Assembly (NCBI GenBank): GCA_009760855.2
Contig: WPIO01000015.1
Coordinates: forward strand, 5,195,501-5,259,500
Origin: Cristatella mucedo
Taxonomy: Eukaryota > Bryozoa > Phylactolaemata > Cristatellidae
Reading direction: 5' to 3'
DNA: 64,000 bases
A program made the position numbers and the translations under genes. The notes below the pieces were generated by a model. It was not told where the DNA came from and did not search any database. It saw only the letters and a program-made list of their open reading frames with translations. This document shows, piece after piece, positions 1 to 10,881 of the stretch. The number at the start of each line of letters is the position of its first letter. The stretch's first letter is position 1.

Positions 1-458
1 ATCAAAAACGTGATCGGCTGCACCAAACAATCGTGCTGCTCCTTTCAATACTGCTGCACCGCCTCGTATAGCTGCACCAATCAGTGGTGCTGCTACTTAA
101 CAGATGGCACCAAGCGAGTATCTTTGGACTCTTGGTACTCTGAAAAAGTTAGGTGTCGTTTATTCCTACTCAAAGCGAGCTGTGAACAAAAATGAATGGA
201 GTAAATTGTGATTGCAAAAGATTGACTTGAATAGGCTTGAGAGATTTTTTCAAGAGCTTCACTACTAACCTGGACATCCTGTTTTTATTCCTGCGAAGAT
301 ATTATCCAAAGTTTATTATTAATACATGGTCGAAAACAAGCTTTTTCAAAAACCGTGCTGAAGTATCTAAAAAACATTTTGAGACTCACCTGACTTATTT
401 GAGCTGCAAAAGCTCTCAACAGAAATTACACGAACACTGCTGCAACTACTAGCTTCAT
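1..458 (-). pseudogene. Copy 1 of an unrecognised three-exon secreted-protein gene (partial)
   Basis: Read on the minus strand. Exon 1 is 458-390 (69 nt, 23 codons), starts MKLV and ends CAG before a GTGAGT donor. It has a TAA at codon 11. Exon 2 is 344-227 (118 nt, the length shared by the family) with one TAA. Its reading frame includes KQDVQVSSEALE and its donor is GTCAAT. Exon 3 starts at 139 after a TTTTTCAG-type acceptor and runs off the left edge of the window. It has a 1-nt loss and a TAA, but further on reads APLIGAAIRGGAAV. Introns are 45 and 87 nt. Seven other copies with the same exon lengths and splice positions support the model. I do not recognise the product. The predicted protein is small, with a signal peptide and an Ala/Gly-rich C-terminal half. 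This copy is broken. Confidence 0.6.
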
Positions 459-505
459 GGGATCTAAAAGGAGCAGCCAGATGTGTGACCAGAATCTTCG
501 GGAAT

Positions 506-516
506 GATATATAACC
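506..516 (-). promoter_or_regulatory. TATA-like box upstream of gene copy 1
   Basis: The minus strand reads GGTTATATATC about 48 nt before the start codon at 458. The same string lies at the same distance upstream of the copy at 32.8-34.4 kb (34421-34430). In other copies it has decayed, for example to GGTTATTTTT. Placement and sharing between copies suggest a core promoter with a short leader; this is inference. Confidence 0.35.
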
Positions 517-1639
517 ATTAAATCAACGATAAATGAACGAGGCCGGGAAAACGATTTCACTTGTTCACTTTACGTCCACCAGACCTTTTTCAACTAACCT
601 ACGGCACAGAATTATTCGGGATTGCTCTTATAAATATTCTCAAAACCATTGTTTGGGTTATTATTAGGTAATTCTTTAGATCGTTCAGGTACAATTATGA
701 AATTCCAGCATATCCTTGTGTTGTTCATATTTTTCTAGTGAAAAAAGTTAAGTTTTAATTTGAGCTAGGCTAATTAGATTTGCACTCGCAGCAGCACCCG
801 AGACTCGTCCAACTCTCCTCCTCCATACATTACTGACATTCGCACTAGGGTTTGAGCAAGCTTCTCATCATGACTTTTGATTAAACTAACTGGCTAGTTA
901 GGGTGAAACCATATCTATTTAAAAAACTGGACAGCCTAAACTTCAAAGTTTTACTTAGATCATCAATGCTGCCTATTTTTGAAAAATTGGTCCTACAACT
1001 ATTTCAATTACACTTAGCATAGAGCCGAGAATTTAAAATGATATTTCCGCCCACACAACTCTCAAAGCAAATACACCGATTGCAGATTCAATCTGTGCTC
1101 AGTTAGGACATTTTTTGATTACTACTCGATTCATGGCTGCATGTGCTTATATGCTTTGCAGCAACATGTTTTCAAAGAAATGTTGGAAGCGAGCAGTTCA
1201 TATTGGTAACTCGTTCGTTACTATTGTTTTTAAAAACACCATTGTACACCCGCATTTGTGAGTACAAGACCACTCGCGATCAACTTTATTTATAGGAAAG
1301 ACCTCGAAACCGCAAACAAAAATTAACCTGTTGCATGCATATGGTAGCAAATACTTTATTCTTGATACCATACGTGGCCAAGAGTCAGCTTTAACGCTAA
1401 ATGAAGCAATCTTTTTGAAATTAGGTAATTGGCTTTGCTGAACTGAGTCGTCTTTCGAGTTCATAAAGCTGACTATGCGGGAATCCTCACGGGGGAAAAA
1501 TTAAATCTTGGCACTAACTATGCAAAATCAGTAAACGTTGTTAAATACCAACTCCGGTTTATTTCATTTAACGAAAATCACATCTAGATCTTAATGAAAC
1601 GGGGTTGACTTAAAAAAAGCTTTTGAATTGGCTATTTCG

Positions 1640-1794
1640 ACTTGCATGCTAGTGGATTCACAGGTACACAAACATAGACGTCTGGGCTGCAGAACAAGAG
1701 AATAATTACCTTCGTTTATTTTAAACGAGTAACGATGCCGGTAATAGAAGATAAGTGTTCTCACAAAAGTCGAACGTTTAACATGTCGAACCAT
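1640..1794 (-). other. Conserved exon-like reading frame in the unit flank
   Basis: An open minus-strand frame reads RTLIFYYRHRYSF followed by YSLVLQPRR. The copy at 35450-35605(-) stays open and reads RTLIFYYWHRYKL and YSLVPQPRR, and the copy at 24310-24450(+) reads LTFYYHHQCFSL and YSFVLQP before a stop. The three copies differ at many sites yet keep the frame for about 40 codons. I saw no excess of third-position changes, so this may be chance conservation in a duplicated non-coding block. No family recognised. Confidence 0.25.
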
Positions 1795-2734
1795 TAGTGG
1801 GTTGCCTTACGATGTCGTTTACATAAATCTAATTTCTGGAATCCTATCATCACATGTAAGCTTGTGACGATACAAAGTACTTAGTAGACCTAGATTCAGG
1901 GATTAAATTGCTTATGTCTAAAAACGAAGGATCACTACGCTAGTGGGTGATCAGCATGCAGATCCTACAAATATCTCAGAGAAAACATTCACATATATTG
2001 GGGTTCTTTTAGCAGCCCAGCTATGCCGGTCAGCTTCAAGACATTGTTATATTTCAGAAAAACCCAACTAGTGTCAATCATTGCACATTAATCTCTCGCC
2101 GTGTGAAAAAAATCCTAATGTAGATTCCGCTTAATTTCAAAAAAATGGACAATAAATATAAGAAAAAACTGAAAGTACGAAAGCTATGGAGAACTTGAGA
2201 GCAACGATTCGTTTATTTTTGTTCTTTGAACAAGTAGGGTGACGTAAATTCTTGCCACACAATCGTTTTATATTTAATTTAACGGTGAATACAACGGAGT
2301 AATTGTGCTGCTTCATAAGATTAATGTTTACTAGTCATTTGTTAGCTTAAGATAGTTTACATTTGTACGCTCTGAATTCTAATTTGAACAACAGCAATCA
2401 AAAAATTTGGATCGGCATTTCAGTGTTTAACCAATAGTTTATGCCGAGCTGAACAATCAGTCAAAGACAGAACTCAAAGTGAAACAATAAGCTAACTTTT
2501 TTTCTGAGGCAACAGTAGGTTTTATTACTTGCTTGCTAATATGAGCCAATATCCGTTTATGTGCTCTATGAGTCACTGCTAAGGATGCCATGCACCTATT
2601 GGTCACGTAATTTCATCAATTTTTTTTTGTGTGGAATACCATGAGGATATGAAAACAGTGTGTGGTTATATAGCAGAGTTTTCTCTAGTGCTCTCACAGC
2701 ATAGACGGCCTATGGTATGGGTTTGGTAGCCACC

Positions 2735-3205
2735 AGACTTAATCTCTCAAAAAAAAAGAAATTAAAAAGTATAGCTGAGTGAAGGTATCAGTTGAGGTAC
2801 TGAGCTACATGGAAGCGGCAGCTTAGGAGGCTGGACAGGTTGTGCTATATTCGGCACCATTAAATAGTTGTAGATACATAAGGATTTCTAAAGCTTGTTC
2901 CAGTGTCTACGACCTACTGAATGAAAGCTTCCCTCGCCGAAGGTCGTTAAGCTCAGGAATGGAACTGGTATAGTTTTTCATACATAATATAGCCTCAAGA
3001 GGAGGCTTACACTGTTACGGCAGATCAACTAAATCCGAGGTTTAACGTTGAGGCTAACATTGTACGTCAGCTTATAAACTTTGCTCCATGGCGGTTGATC
3101 ATCAATCGGCAGGTTTTAGAGCTCTCTGGTCCTAAAATGCCGAGCCATAACTATGCAAAAGCCATACGTATCGTGTTTATCCCAGTACAATAATGCTCAA
3201 TTACG
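2735..3205 (-). mobile_element. Family B non-LTR retrotransposon, 3' fragment inside the unit
   Basis: Aligns by eye to the 3' third of family B on the minus strand (compare 46620-46990 and 53390-53770): the UTR string with GCTGAGT...GTTGAGGTA, GAAGTAGCAGCT, CTTCTGTCGCCAA and then the end of the RT frame. The same fragment at the same place in the unit occurs at 12661-13150, 36541-37020, partly at 21330-21600, and inverted at 6080-6320. The insertion therefore predates duplication of the unit. No intact frame remains. Confidence 0.6.
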
Positions 3206-3218
3206 GCTAACCTGGCCA

Positions 3219-3261
3219 GCTGCTAGTTCTACTATAGCTGAGCTGTAGTTGAACTAGCAGC
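3219..3261. repeat. Perfect 10-bp hairpin at a unit junction
   Basis: GCTGCTAGTT at 3219-3228 is repeated as AACTAGCAGC at 3252-3261, with a 23-nt loop. It sits exactly where the unit flank stops and a second gene copy (3262-3437) begins, so it may mark a rearrangement junction. Confidence 0.6.
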
Positions 3262-3437
3262 TTCACCAAAGCTTCACAGCTAACCTGGACATCCTGTTTT
3301 GATAGCTGCAAAGATATTGTCAAAAGTGTATTACTACCATACGGTCGAGACCAAGCATTTAAAAAAACCTACTGAACTATCTCTTGAATTTTTTAAGTAA
3401 CCTGCCTTATTTCAGCTGCAAAAGCTTCAAACAAAAT
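3262..3437 (-). pseudogene. Copy 2 of the secreted-protein gene (fragment: exon 2 and part of exon 1)
   Basis: Minus strand. Exon 2 starts at 3359 and is cut off at 3262. Its frame is open and reads NAWSRPYGSN, then LSKQDVQVSCEAL, matching the family. Exon 1 survives only as its 3' end (3402 to about 3437), ending CAG before a GTTACT donor. Intron 1 is 42 nt. The 5' part of exon 1 is replaced by the ATT-rich 3' tail of a family A retrotransposon. Too short to be functional. Confidence 0.55.
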
Positions 3438-4730
3438 AATAAGAATACTGCTCTTGATAAAGCTCCCACAGAGAACTTATTATCTCTCTAGGGGTTTTAC
3501 ATTTGCTGCAATGGGAAACGCAATTTAATGCTGAGTAAAATCATGCTTTATAAACAAACGAAATAAATAACATTGTTAGGGATGACATGCGCAAGGTCAG
3601 CATGCAAATGTGGTTAGTGGCAGCATGCACAGAGTCAGCAAGCCGATGCACATGAACGAAAAATCACAGGGACCCACTAAACCCTGTCCTAAATAGGTGT
3701 ATTTTTCAATTCTTTTTAAATGCGGTCAGGTCAGGGATGTTCTTATACAGGACTTATGGGAGTTCCAGGCTTTGGGAGCATACGAACTAAATGCATGGTC
3801 TTCCAAGGATTTGAGGTTTGTTCGGGGTAGTTTCAGGCGGTTGGATTCCGAAAAGCTGGTGGTAAGATGATTGGCCTGACGGGGGAGTATATTTGAGAGA
3901 TAGGCTAGAGCCAAAGAATGAAGTGACCTACAAGCGATCGACAAAAAATTGATATCAACCCGTTGCTTGACTGGTAGCCAGTGCAGGTCGGCGAGAGGTG
4001 GAGTAATTTGTCAACCGTGACGTTCACGACAGTCAAATCTAACTGCGGAGCATCTCATCAGCTGCAATCGCCTGATCGCACATGCTGGTATGCCAGCAAA
4101 CATTTAGTTTCAGAAGTCAAGAAGGGATTTTGCGAATGCACGGACTAACTTAGATGAGGTATCCTTATGTAAACAAGCCGGAATTTCAGCAATTTCATGG
4201 AGCTGAAAGTTGGCAGTTTGACTGTGGAGCTGATATGGTCTTCTAACGAGAGGTCGCTTTTGAATATGGCACCGAGATTTCGAGCTGGGTCAACTGGAGT
4301 TACGCTGGCGGAGCAAATTTTGAGCATTAGCCTTTATAATTTGTGATTCGCACTGGTTCCGCCCGTAACTAGTAAGTTAGTTTTATCATCATTTAGTTCT
4401 GAAAAATTTGCTGCCATCCCTATGCAGACATCATTAATTGATTCAGCTAGTGAGTTGCGAGACTTTGAGGTGCTTGAAGGCTGGAAGGGATTAAAGCAAA
4501 GGTACAACTGAGTGTCATCCGCTTAAAAAATGAAAGCCTAGATTATGCTGGGCACTGATATCAGCAAGAGGGAGAGTAGAAACCGTGAAAAGAACCGGAC
4601 CTAGCACTGAGCCCTGGGGTAAGCCGTATTCCAGAGGTACCTCAGATGATCTTTGTCTATTAACGTCAATACTCTAGAGTCTCCCACTGAGATAGGACCT
4701 GAACCTCAATTTCAGGAAACCGGATTAAAT
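3438..4730 (-). mobile_element. Family A non-LTR retrotransposon, 5'-truncated
   Basis: Minus strand. The 3' tail lies at 3438-3470, followed by the typical A-family UTR (AGAGATAATAAG...GCATGCTGACC, about 3480-3700). The RT C-terminal frame at 3944-3726 reads LALAYLSNILP and FSSYAPKAWNS. Upstream, 4327-4145 contains ARNLGAIFKSDLSLEDH, and 4700-4540 reads YGLPQGSVLGPVLF, the RT palm motif. Several frameshifts and stops break the frame. The domain order and motifs fit APE/RT-type non-LTR elements of the jockey/CR1/L2 group; the exact clade is not assigned. Confidence 0.8.
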
Positions 4731-6010
4731 TCTATAATGCACTAGCAGCTGGACACATTGGCGAGTAAGTCTGGTAAAAGTAACAAATGTTCTGGAAATA
4801 AAAGCCTGTCGTCATAACTTCATACCGATTGGAATCGTGTTAGTGCTCAGGCTGGGCTCTTACTAGCTGCGATTAAGAGAATTCATGGCTTGATGCGAAA
4901 TACTCGCGGCAAAATTATAATGTGATCTTAATTCAAGTAAGCCCTCAATTTAGCATATTTACTACTCAATTAAATTCTCGGATTCAGTGCACAAGCTGGC
5001 AATCTGGTATTCTCCACTGCAAGCCTTTGCAATCACAGCTAACACTTTCTCCAATGTATTAAATAAAGGGTAAGTTATTGCCCGGCAATGCTCTTAAATT
5101 TACTGGCAGATACGTCGTGGAAGAAGTATGATTTAAACCAAAGTTGATTGGAAGACTCCGAATCCGTAGCAGAGAAGCTTGTATTGGTGGCGAACAGAGG
5201 TACGGACTTGTAGGAATGGCTCTGGTGGGTGACTGATGTTTTAAGCAAACAGAATTCACCTTTCTGGCCGTAGTTAAATTAAATAGCATGATTCTAGTCG
5301 GCCTCAAGGCCAAGTCCTGCTTTTAGTTTATGTAAATGAATGTTTTCGCTTCTATAATCTTTCTATAGTCTAATCTTTGGTTGTCGTGTAGCCCATTCTT
5401 TAAGTAACAATTAACTCATTTCAAATCAGGATACTTTTTCTGGCAATATAGCGGCTTTTTTTGGAACGCCACCATTACACCAGACCCTCTTGAATTTAGG
5501 GCTAGCCACGGCCAGCAACCTATCTGCCTACTAAAGGTACGTGACGTGCATGTAGAGTTTTGTCAGGGCCAGTACACACACCCCGAAGATAAATTAAAGC
5601 AGAAGATTTTTTCAGCTCCTGCTTTTCAGCTATCGTACTTGCAGTTGTCGTGAAATCGCAGAAGATTCTTTGTTTTAATCATGTTGACACTTGTAGCCGT
5701 TTCGAAATAAGAGCGGGCGATTCAGGTTGGACCTGATGCAATAAATTGTCTCGTGGTTTGCATTTCGTAGCACTGATGTGGTCATATGTTGCACCTTAAG
5801 ACCATTAATGCATCTCTGCAGGTGACTCCTTGGTTTGTAACTCTCTTCAGGCTATCAGTGAATTGGATTTCAATATATTGAAATTACAGGGAAATGGACT
5901 AATTTTATTAACCAACTTCATTGTCCTTATAAGAGAAAAAGGATTTTTTTTTAAATAGTTTACTAGTCTTATCGCAGTTGTCTTCGCAACTTAGTTGGCT
6001 AGAACTTACA
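4731..6010. repeat. Module Q, copy 1
   Basis: No gene recognised. Aligns to 13770-15930 in the same orientation, and inverted to 22081-23260 and 50300-51070. A shared anchor is GGCCAGCAACC...CCTACTAAAGG near 5510-5540 (also 15225-15255; inverted near 22590-22630). On the minus strand a frame of about 40 codons near 5660-5530 reads KKSSALIYLRGVCTGPDK and is partly kept in the other copies. The right end carries TTCGCAACTTAGTTGGCTAGAA, also present at 15895-15915. Confidence 0.6.
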
Positions 6011-6079
6011 ATACTCTTGAAAAAATACCTTTTCAATGATATACCATAGAATCATAGCATAGCTGGCCAAGAGTGTACG

Positions 6080-6320
6080 TAAATCGGCATTATTATACTA
6101 CAATAAACACGATACCTGGACCTTTTGGAACATTTTTTGTTGGCATTTAATTATGTGAGAACACCAATAACTGCCGTTTGATCAACGGACATGGAGCAAA
6201 GTTTCTAAGCTGACCTACAAGGCAAGTCACGACGTTCATCCTCAGACTTACCTGAAAACGTCTGTACAGACTAGATGGGGCACATTTCCCCGGCTGACGT
6301 TAAATCGAGTATGGACTGTG
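6080..6320 (+). repeat. Inverted piece of the unit flank (with old family B fragment)
   Basis: Reverse-complement match to about 36790-37020 and 3060-3200, for example CGGCATTATTATAC, GTTTGATCAACGGACATGGAGCAAAG and CATCCTCAGACTTACC split over short gaps. It begins the left arm of the palindrome described below. Confidence 0.5.
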
Positions 6321-6680
6321 CATTAGCTGTTCTTTCCTTTGCTAGACAATCTTTCGCGACAGAAGCTTTCACTCATCATTTCCATTTCACTTTTTCATGT
6401 AGACAATTAGAAATTACAAGCATAACTATATCAATGCCTAAACTATAATCTTTGGAAAGATAACAATTTATTATCCACATTAAAAAAAGGCAGTACTGAG
6501 AATAATCATTAGAATAATCCTGAATAATTTCACTCCACGTGGCGGTTGATAATAGTTCGATGGACGTGAAATAGCGTAGAGAAATTGTTTTTCAGTCTCG
6601 TTTCTTTGTCATTGAACTTATGGTTACATCTCAACCTCAAAGATTTTCCTCTCACATCTGGGCTGCTCATTTTAGTTTTC
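6321..6680 (+). repeat. Unit 5' flank, sense orientation, left palindrome arm
   Basis: The part from about 6400 is the reverse complement of the sequence just beyond 11632 and 34371, and runs parallel to 25290-25514. It leads directly into exon 1 at 6681 (TCTCACATCTGGGCTGC at about 6650-6666). Nothing recognisable in 6321-6400. Confidence 0.55.
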
Positions 6681-8628
6681 ATGAAGCTAGTAGCTGCAGC
6701 AGTGTTCGTGTCCGTTCTGTGTGGAGCTTAGCAGCTGAAATATGTCAGCTGAGTCTCAAACAGCTTAACATGGTTCAAGTGACAGCAATCTACTGAAGCT
6801 GCTCTCCTACTTGTAAACGATGACATTCTACGTGGCAGCCACAACAGGAAAGTCACTGACCTAGCTCTGCTTGATCTGTCTGCTGCCTGTGACACCATTT
6901 ATCACAATGTTCTTCTTGAACGATTGATAACAACGATTGGCGTGGCTGACGAAGCACTGGCATGGTTTAAATCGTATTCGTCTGGTTGCGTTCAATCCGT
7001 GTCGTGTAAAGGTAAGTTTTCACACCCTGGAAGGTTCATATGGGGGAGTCCCTTAAGGGTTTAAACTCGGTCCCGTATATTCTAAATATATGCACAATCT
7101 CTGGGAAAAGTCATTAAAATCCACAAAATATGATATCACGTTAAAGCTGACGATACTGTGTTGCATTTGTCGTTAAAACCGTCAAAATCTTCTGCAGCAG
7201 CTGAGAAACTAAATGCTTGCTTTTCCGACATTCGATTATGGACGTCGGGAAACTTTCTGAAATTAACAGATGATGAAAACTGAACTGCAGCTCATAAGAC
7301 ACCATAAGCGTGTGGCTGGATTAAAAGGCATAGCTCTTCCATTAGGTGATGCTAGTGTGCGACCATCACAAGGCTCTTGAAACTACGGAGTCGTTTTCAT
7401 CAGCTACCTCAATTTTAAAAGCTTCCCTCAGAAGACTGCCTCTACAGCTAGCCATTACGTCCGATCCCTATACGTGCTCAGGAGCTGTCTCCCACAATTG
7501 CTCGTAAAAAATTTGCTAGCTCCTTAGTTGCGTCTCGGCTTTATCATTGTAGTTCTCTTTTGGATAGGCAACCAAACCAATACATTAGGCCACTGTAGCT
7601 GACAATGAATACGGCTGCAAGGCTAATCTTGATGTCCCAGAGGTTTCAGCACGTGTCTCCTTGGTTAAAAGAGCGAGGATGTATGCCGGTTGAGCAATTG
7701 ATGCATAACAAAGTTCTTATACTGACACACAAGGCTCGCCGCGGCTTGTCTCTTTCCTACCTAGCTGAACATCTGCATCAGTTTCCGCCTGCTTTTGCCC
7801 TCCGGTCTTGAATGAACAATACATTAGCAGTTCCATTCCTCTGCATGAAGTCTGTTGGCCACATAAGCATGAGCGCTGCAAGACCTAGATAGTGGAACTC
7901 GCTTTTACACTTTGTTATGCAACGACAACTACTTTCCTACTGCCAAATAATTTTCATCTCTTACAGTGGTCCGGAGCAGTTAGTTTCATTTAAATAACAA
8001 CCGCAATTGATCTCATGACTCTGCTATGCTTCCCACTTTCTCTTTGATGGGGAAGTGTGTTGGCAGCAGATTGCTTACCAAAAACCGCTTCACCTGTGAG
8101 TGTGCTATACCAAATTCTCCTGCCTAACACCCAAATGGTTTTTTATGACATTGTGGACTTACGGAGGGGGATATATTACATCACGTTACATTATTAGATT
8201 CTTCATTACGTCATCGGAGAACGCTTGGTTTCGACCCTATGGTAGTGAAACACATTGGATAATATCTTTGCCAGAATCGAAACAACATGTCCAGATTAGA
8301 ATTGAATCTCTGGAATAACTTACTCAAGCCTATACAAGTTAAGCATTCGCCATCACTATTTACATGATTATTTATGTCCACAGCTAGCTTGACTCGACTG
8401 AAAAAAGATGATTCAATATTATAGAATACCGAGAGTCCAAACGCCTATTGATTGATGCCATGCTCCAGTAGCAGCACCACTGATTGGAGTTGCCGTATGT
8501 ACCGATGCCACACTTGTGTATGGAGCAGCAACATTGGTCGGTGGAGCTGCTCATATTGTTGATAACTTAGCATATAATGTAGCAAACGGTGTAGTATGCC
8601 GTTTACATCAACGGGCCATAACGTGTGA
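6681..8628 (+). pseudogene. Copy 3 of the secreted-protein gene, interrupted by a family B element
   Basis: Exon 1 is 6681-6748 (68 nt): it starts MKLVAAAVFV but has lost one base, and the donor is CTGAGT instead of GTGAGT. Intron 1 holds a family B retrotransposon (6768-8190). Exon 2 is 8220-8337 (118 nt), preceded by GGAG, reading NAWFRPYGSETHWIISLP with one TAA near its end; the donor is GTTAAG. Exon 3 starts at 8425 after TTATAG and ends at a TGA at 8626-8628. From 8471 it reads VAAPLIG, then VYGAATLVGGAAHIVDNLAYN. The AATAAA seen downstream in other copies is AACAAA here (near 8669). The start and much of the coding frame survive, but the copy cannot make the full protein. Confidence 0.6.
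6768..8190 (+). mobile_element. Family B non-LTR retrotransposon, 5'-truncated, in intron 1
   Basis: The frame is broken but readable: LALLDLSAA and DEALAWFKSY (6860-6980), AAEKLNACFSDI (7198-7240), then SQRFQHVSPWLKERGCMPVE and LTHKARRGLSLSYLAEHLHQF (7635-7790). The UTR runs to TTACATCACGTTACATTA. The catalytic FYADD region is degraded to a form ending KADD. The same element sits at the same point of intron 1 in the copy at 25.5-27.5 kb (19 nt after the exon end), so this insertion is shared by descent. Confidence 0.85.
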
Positions 8629-10881
8629 TGACGGGTTATATGCCGCCAATCTTGGTTCTCTGCAACAAAACCATAAGTATTTCAGAGCTGCTTTGAAATC
8701 TTGGGCGTAATTGTTTTGATATTACATAATGCATCTACAAATACATATAACTATTTGTTTGGTGAGAAACACTTTAAAGATGGCTTAAAATTAAGGAAAT
8801 ATGTTTCACACAACCGAAATTAAATGCTTGCTACAAGAGCAGTTTTTGTGTAGGCTGTGTGTGCAGGATTCAAACCATCAGTACCAGTTGGTTGTTGACA
8901 ATTCGCACGAGTCAGTTTGCTATGGTAATCAAAATAATTATTACTCTTACTTCAAATGCCAATATCTGTCTTACAGATTTTGCGTTTGATTTACACAACC
9001 GAACGTTTCGAAATCAGACACAACTGATGATGAGGTTGAGGCAGAATCTATATTTGACGAATGGCCTCATTTCGTTCTTCCGTTTATTTGAATAGGCATA
9101 ATTATCTGTGGAAACTACTCCCGAATCAGATGTTTCCGATATTTTTGAGAAAATGTTCAGCACATAATCTTTAACAACTGAGTTCTACAATAAAGTTCCT
9201 AAAACTAGTGACGATACGTGCTCAGTATACTGTCCTGGCTTGTGTAGATGCCAAACTGATATAAATATGAAGGGTACTGGCCTACAGATTAAGTATAGTT
9301 TAATGCAGCATTGCAACTTTGAAAGTTAGGTCGCAAATCTGATAAAACCAGGATGAAACTATGAACGTTTAATCAATATTTATCGCCGAGACTTAGAATA
9401 TATACTGGCTGGGCCACTATAAAATCTACCTTCAAAATTGTATGAAGAATGCTAAAAAGGCATTGCTATGGGTAAACATCTCGCCCAGTTGCAGGACGGG
9501 CTGAAATATAATTTTCTGTCTAACCGCAGGTTATAGATTACAGTCTTTCTACCTTGGGGGTTAGTTCCGAACAGACAGTCACTCACTTAAATACTTTCTC
9601 TTACAAATGCAAAGCAACGTACCTCAACAATGTAGCCTGCAATACCTGTCTTGGCTAATTTTGAGCTAGTAGAAAAGGGTCTATGTAAGACCCATGAAAA
9701 CATACAGGATAGATTGACCATATTATATGCTATCCAAAAGCTTTGATCCGTATAATTTTACCCAGGGGTAGTCACAGATCAGGGGTGACGAATGGCATCC
9801 TACTAATGAGAGTCTTAGCTCTGCTTTGTAACTCCATATTTATTGAAAGGTACAATCGGTGTTAGGCTTGGCACAGTAGTTGTGGCTAGTTAGAGTTGAA
9901 CAGAAATTTTCTAATTTGCCAACAGATGATGGTCATATTGCTTGGATCCATACGGACATACAGTCAGGAATAATTACCTTATGATACCTTACATAATTAC
10001 TTCATCTTGCATGATACGTCACTTTACATTAGGTTTCTTTCAGACTTTAAATTTCGGTTCGAATTTTTACTTGAAATGTTGGCCAGTGCCCGTGATTAGT
10101 ATGTCGATTTGACCTCGGCAGAACCTGGAAAGGTAGACGAAACGCACATCATCATAATGATTCCCAGCGTTATTGGATAATTCGGTTGTTAGATTAAACG
10201 AGATCAAAAGACATTGTTGCCGGAACCACTTTCTTTGGTTCTGTGGCTACAGATAATTACGTAATTATCCGGTGAATTGAGAAAACAATGAGACTATGCT
10301 TATACTTTAAATACGGATTTTGTCTGGGAATCATAGCTGCTAGACCTCTCAAATAAGTGCTGCTCTATATATTAAATATTCTATGAACGAAATCTGGAAT
10401 ATCTCGAAACCATATCCAGTACAATTAATTCGGAATTATTTTCAACCACTAATTATGCGAATCTACTGTGACGAAAGAACAAAAGGAGACTATTCCTTAA
10501 CTGCACATGCCGCCTTAGCCTCAACGGCAGTCGTGTCTGACTAATTAACATTCGCTTGCTTAAGGTAAACAAAATATTAAAACGAGATATTAGCATTTTC
10601 AGTTTTGGCAATTTATATGTTTTGTGTCTACAAACCACCACGTGGAAATTATCACTAACTAACCAGTATTCTCTTTACATACAAAACGCACACTCTGGAA
10701 AAAATATTCGTCTTTTAGTAAGCATTTCTGTTTCGTCATTCGAAAATGATCGATTCACTTTTAGGCTACAATTACAGTCTTGTTAACTAAACCTGTAGTC
10801 ATACGGATGTTTCACGTGCATTCTTTTATGGCAAATTAAATTACATTCACAATTTCAGAGTAGCACCAAAATACTCGTGGC
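8629..10881. repeat. 3' flanks and centre of the palindrome
   Basis: No gene recognised. 8780-9150 matches the reverse complement of 10440-10760 (both carry a version of TCAGACACAACTGATGATGAGG). 9150-10440 is the spacer and does not pair well by eye. The whole block runs parallel to 27509-29440 plus 30691-30940. 9160-9720 is also distantly like 42000-42620, and 9730-10000 like 39720-40000. Confidence 0.6.

Larger units (their letters stand above)
459..2734. repeat. 5' flank of the long duplicated unit, copy 1
   Basis: No gene recognised. This stretch aligns by eye, with small gaps, to 34372-36540 in the same order and orientation, to 11633-12660 and 20436-21330 in part, and as reverse complement to about 23300-25500. 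Examples of shared anchors are the string around 1700-1790 (also near 35500-35600 and, inverted, 24310-24400) and the GATCACTACGC/GTGATCAGCATGC region near 1930-1960 (also near 35710-35740 and inverted near 24130 and 44880). It is the region upstream of exon 1 of the small secreted-protein gene. Confidence 0.65.

Noticed and set aside
10-195. 61-codon Cys-rich plus-strand frame (CCSFQYCC), resembling a cysteine-rich peptide
   Set aside because: It lies antisense to exon 3 of gene copy 1. The cysteines come from TGC triplets that encode Ala/Gly on the other strand.
8100-8318. 72-codon plus-strand frame as one protein
   Set aside because: It joins the end of the family B UTR to exon 2 of the gene across the intron end; only the part after 8220 is meaningful.
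8516-8710. 64-codon frame as an independent small gene
   Set aside because: It is part of exon 3 of gene copy 3 with a chance upstream Met.
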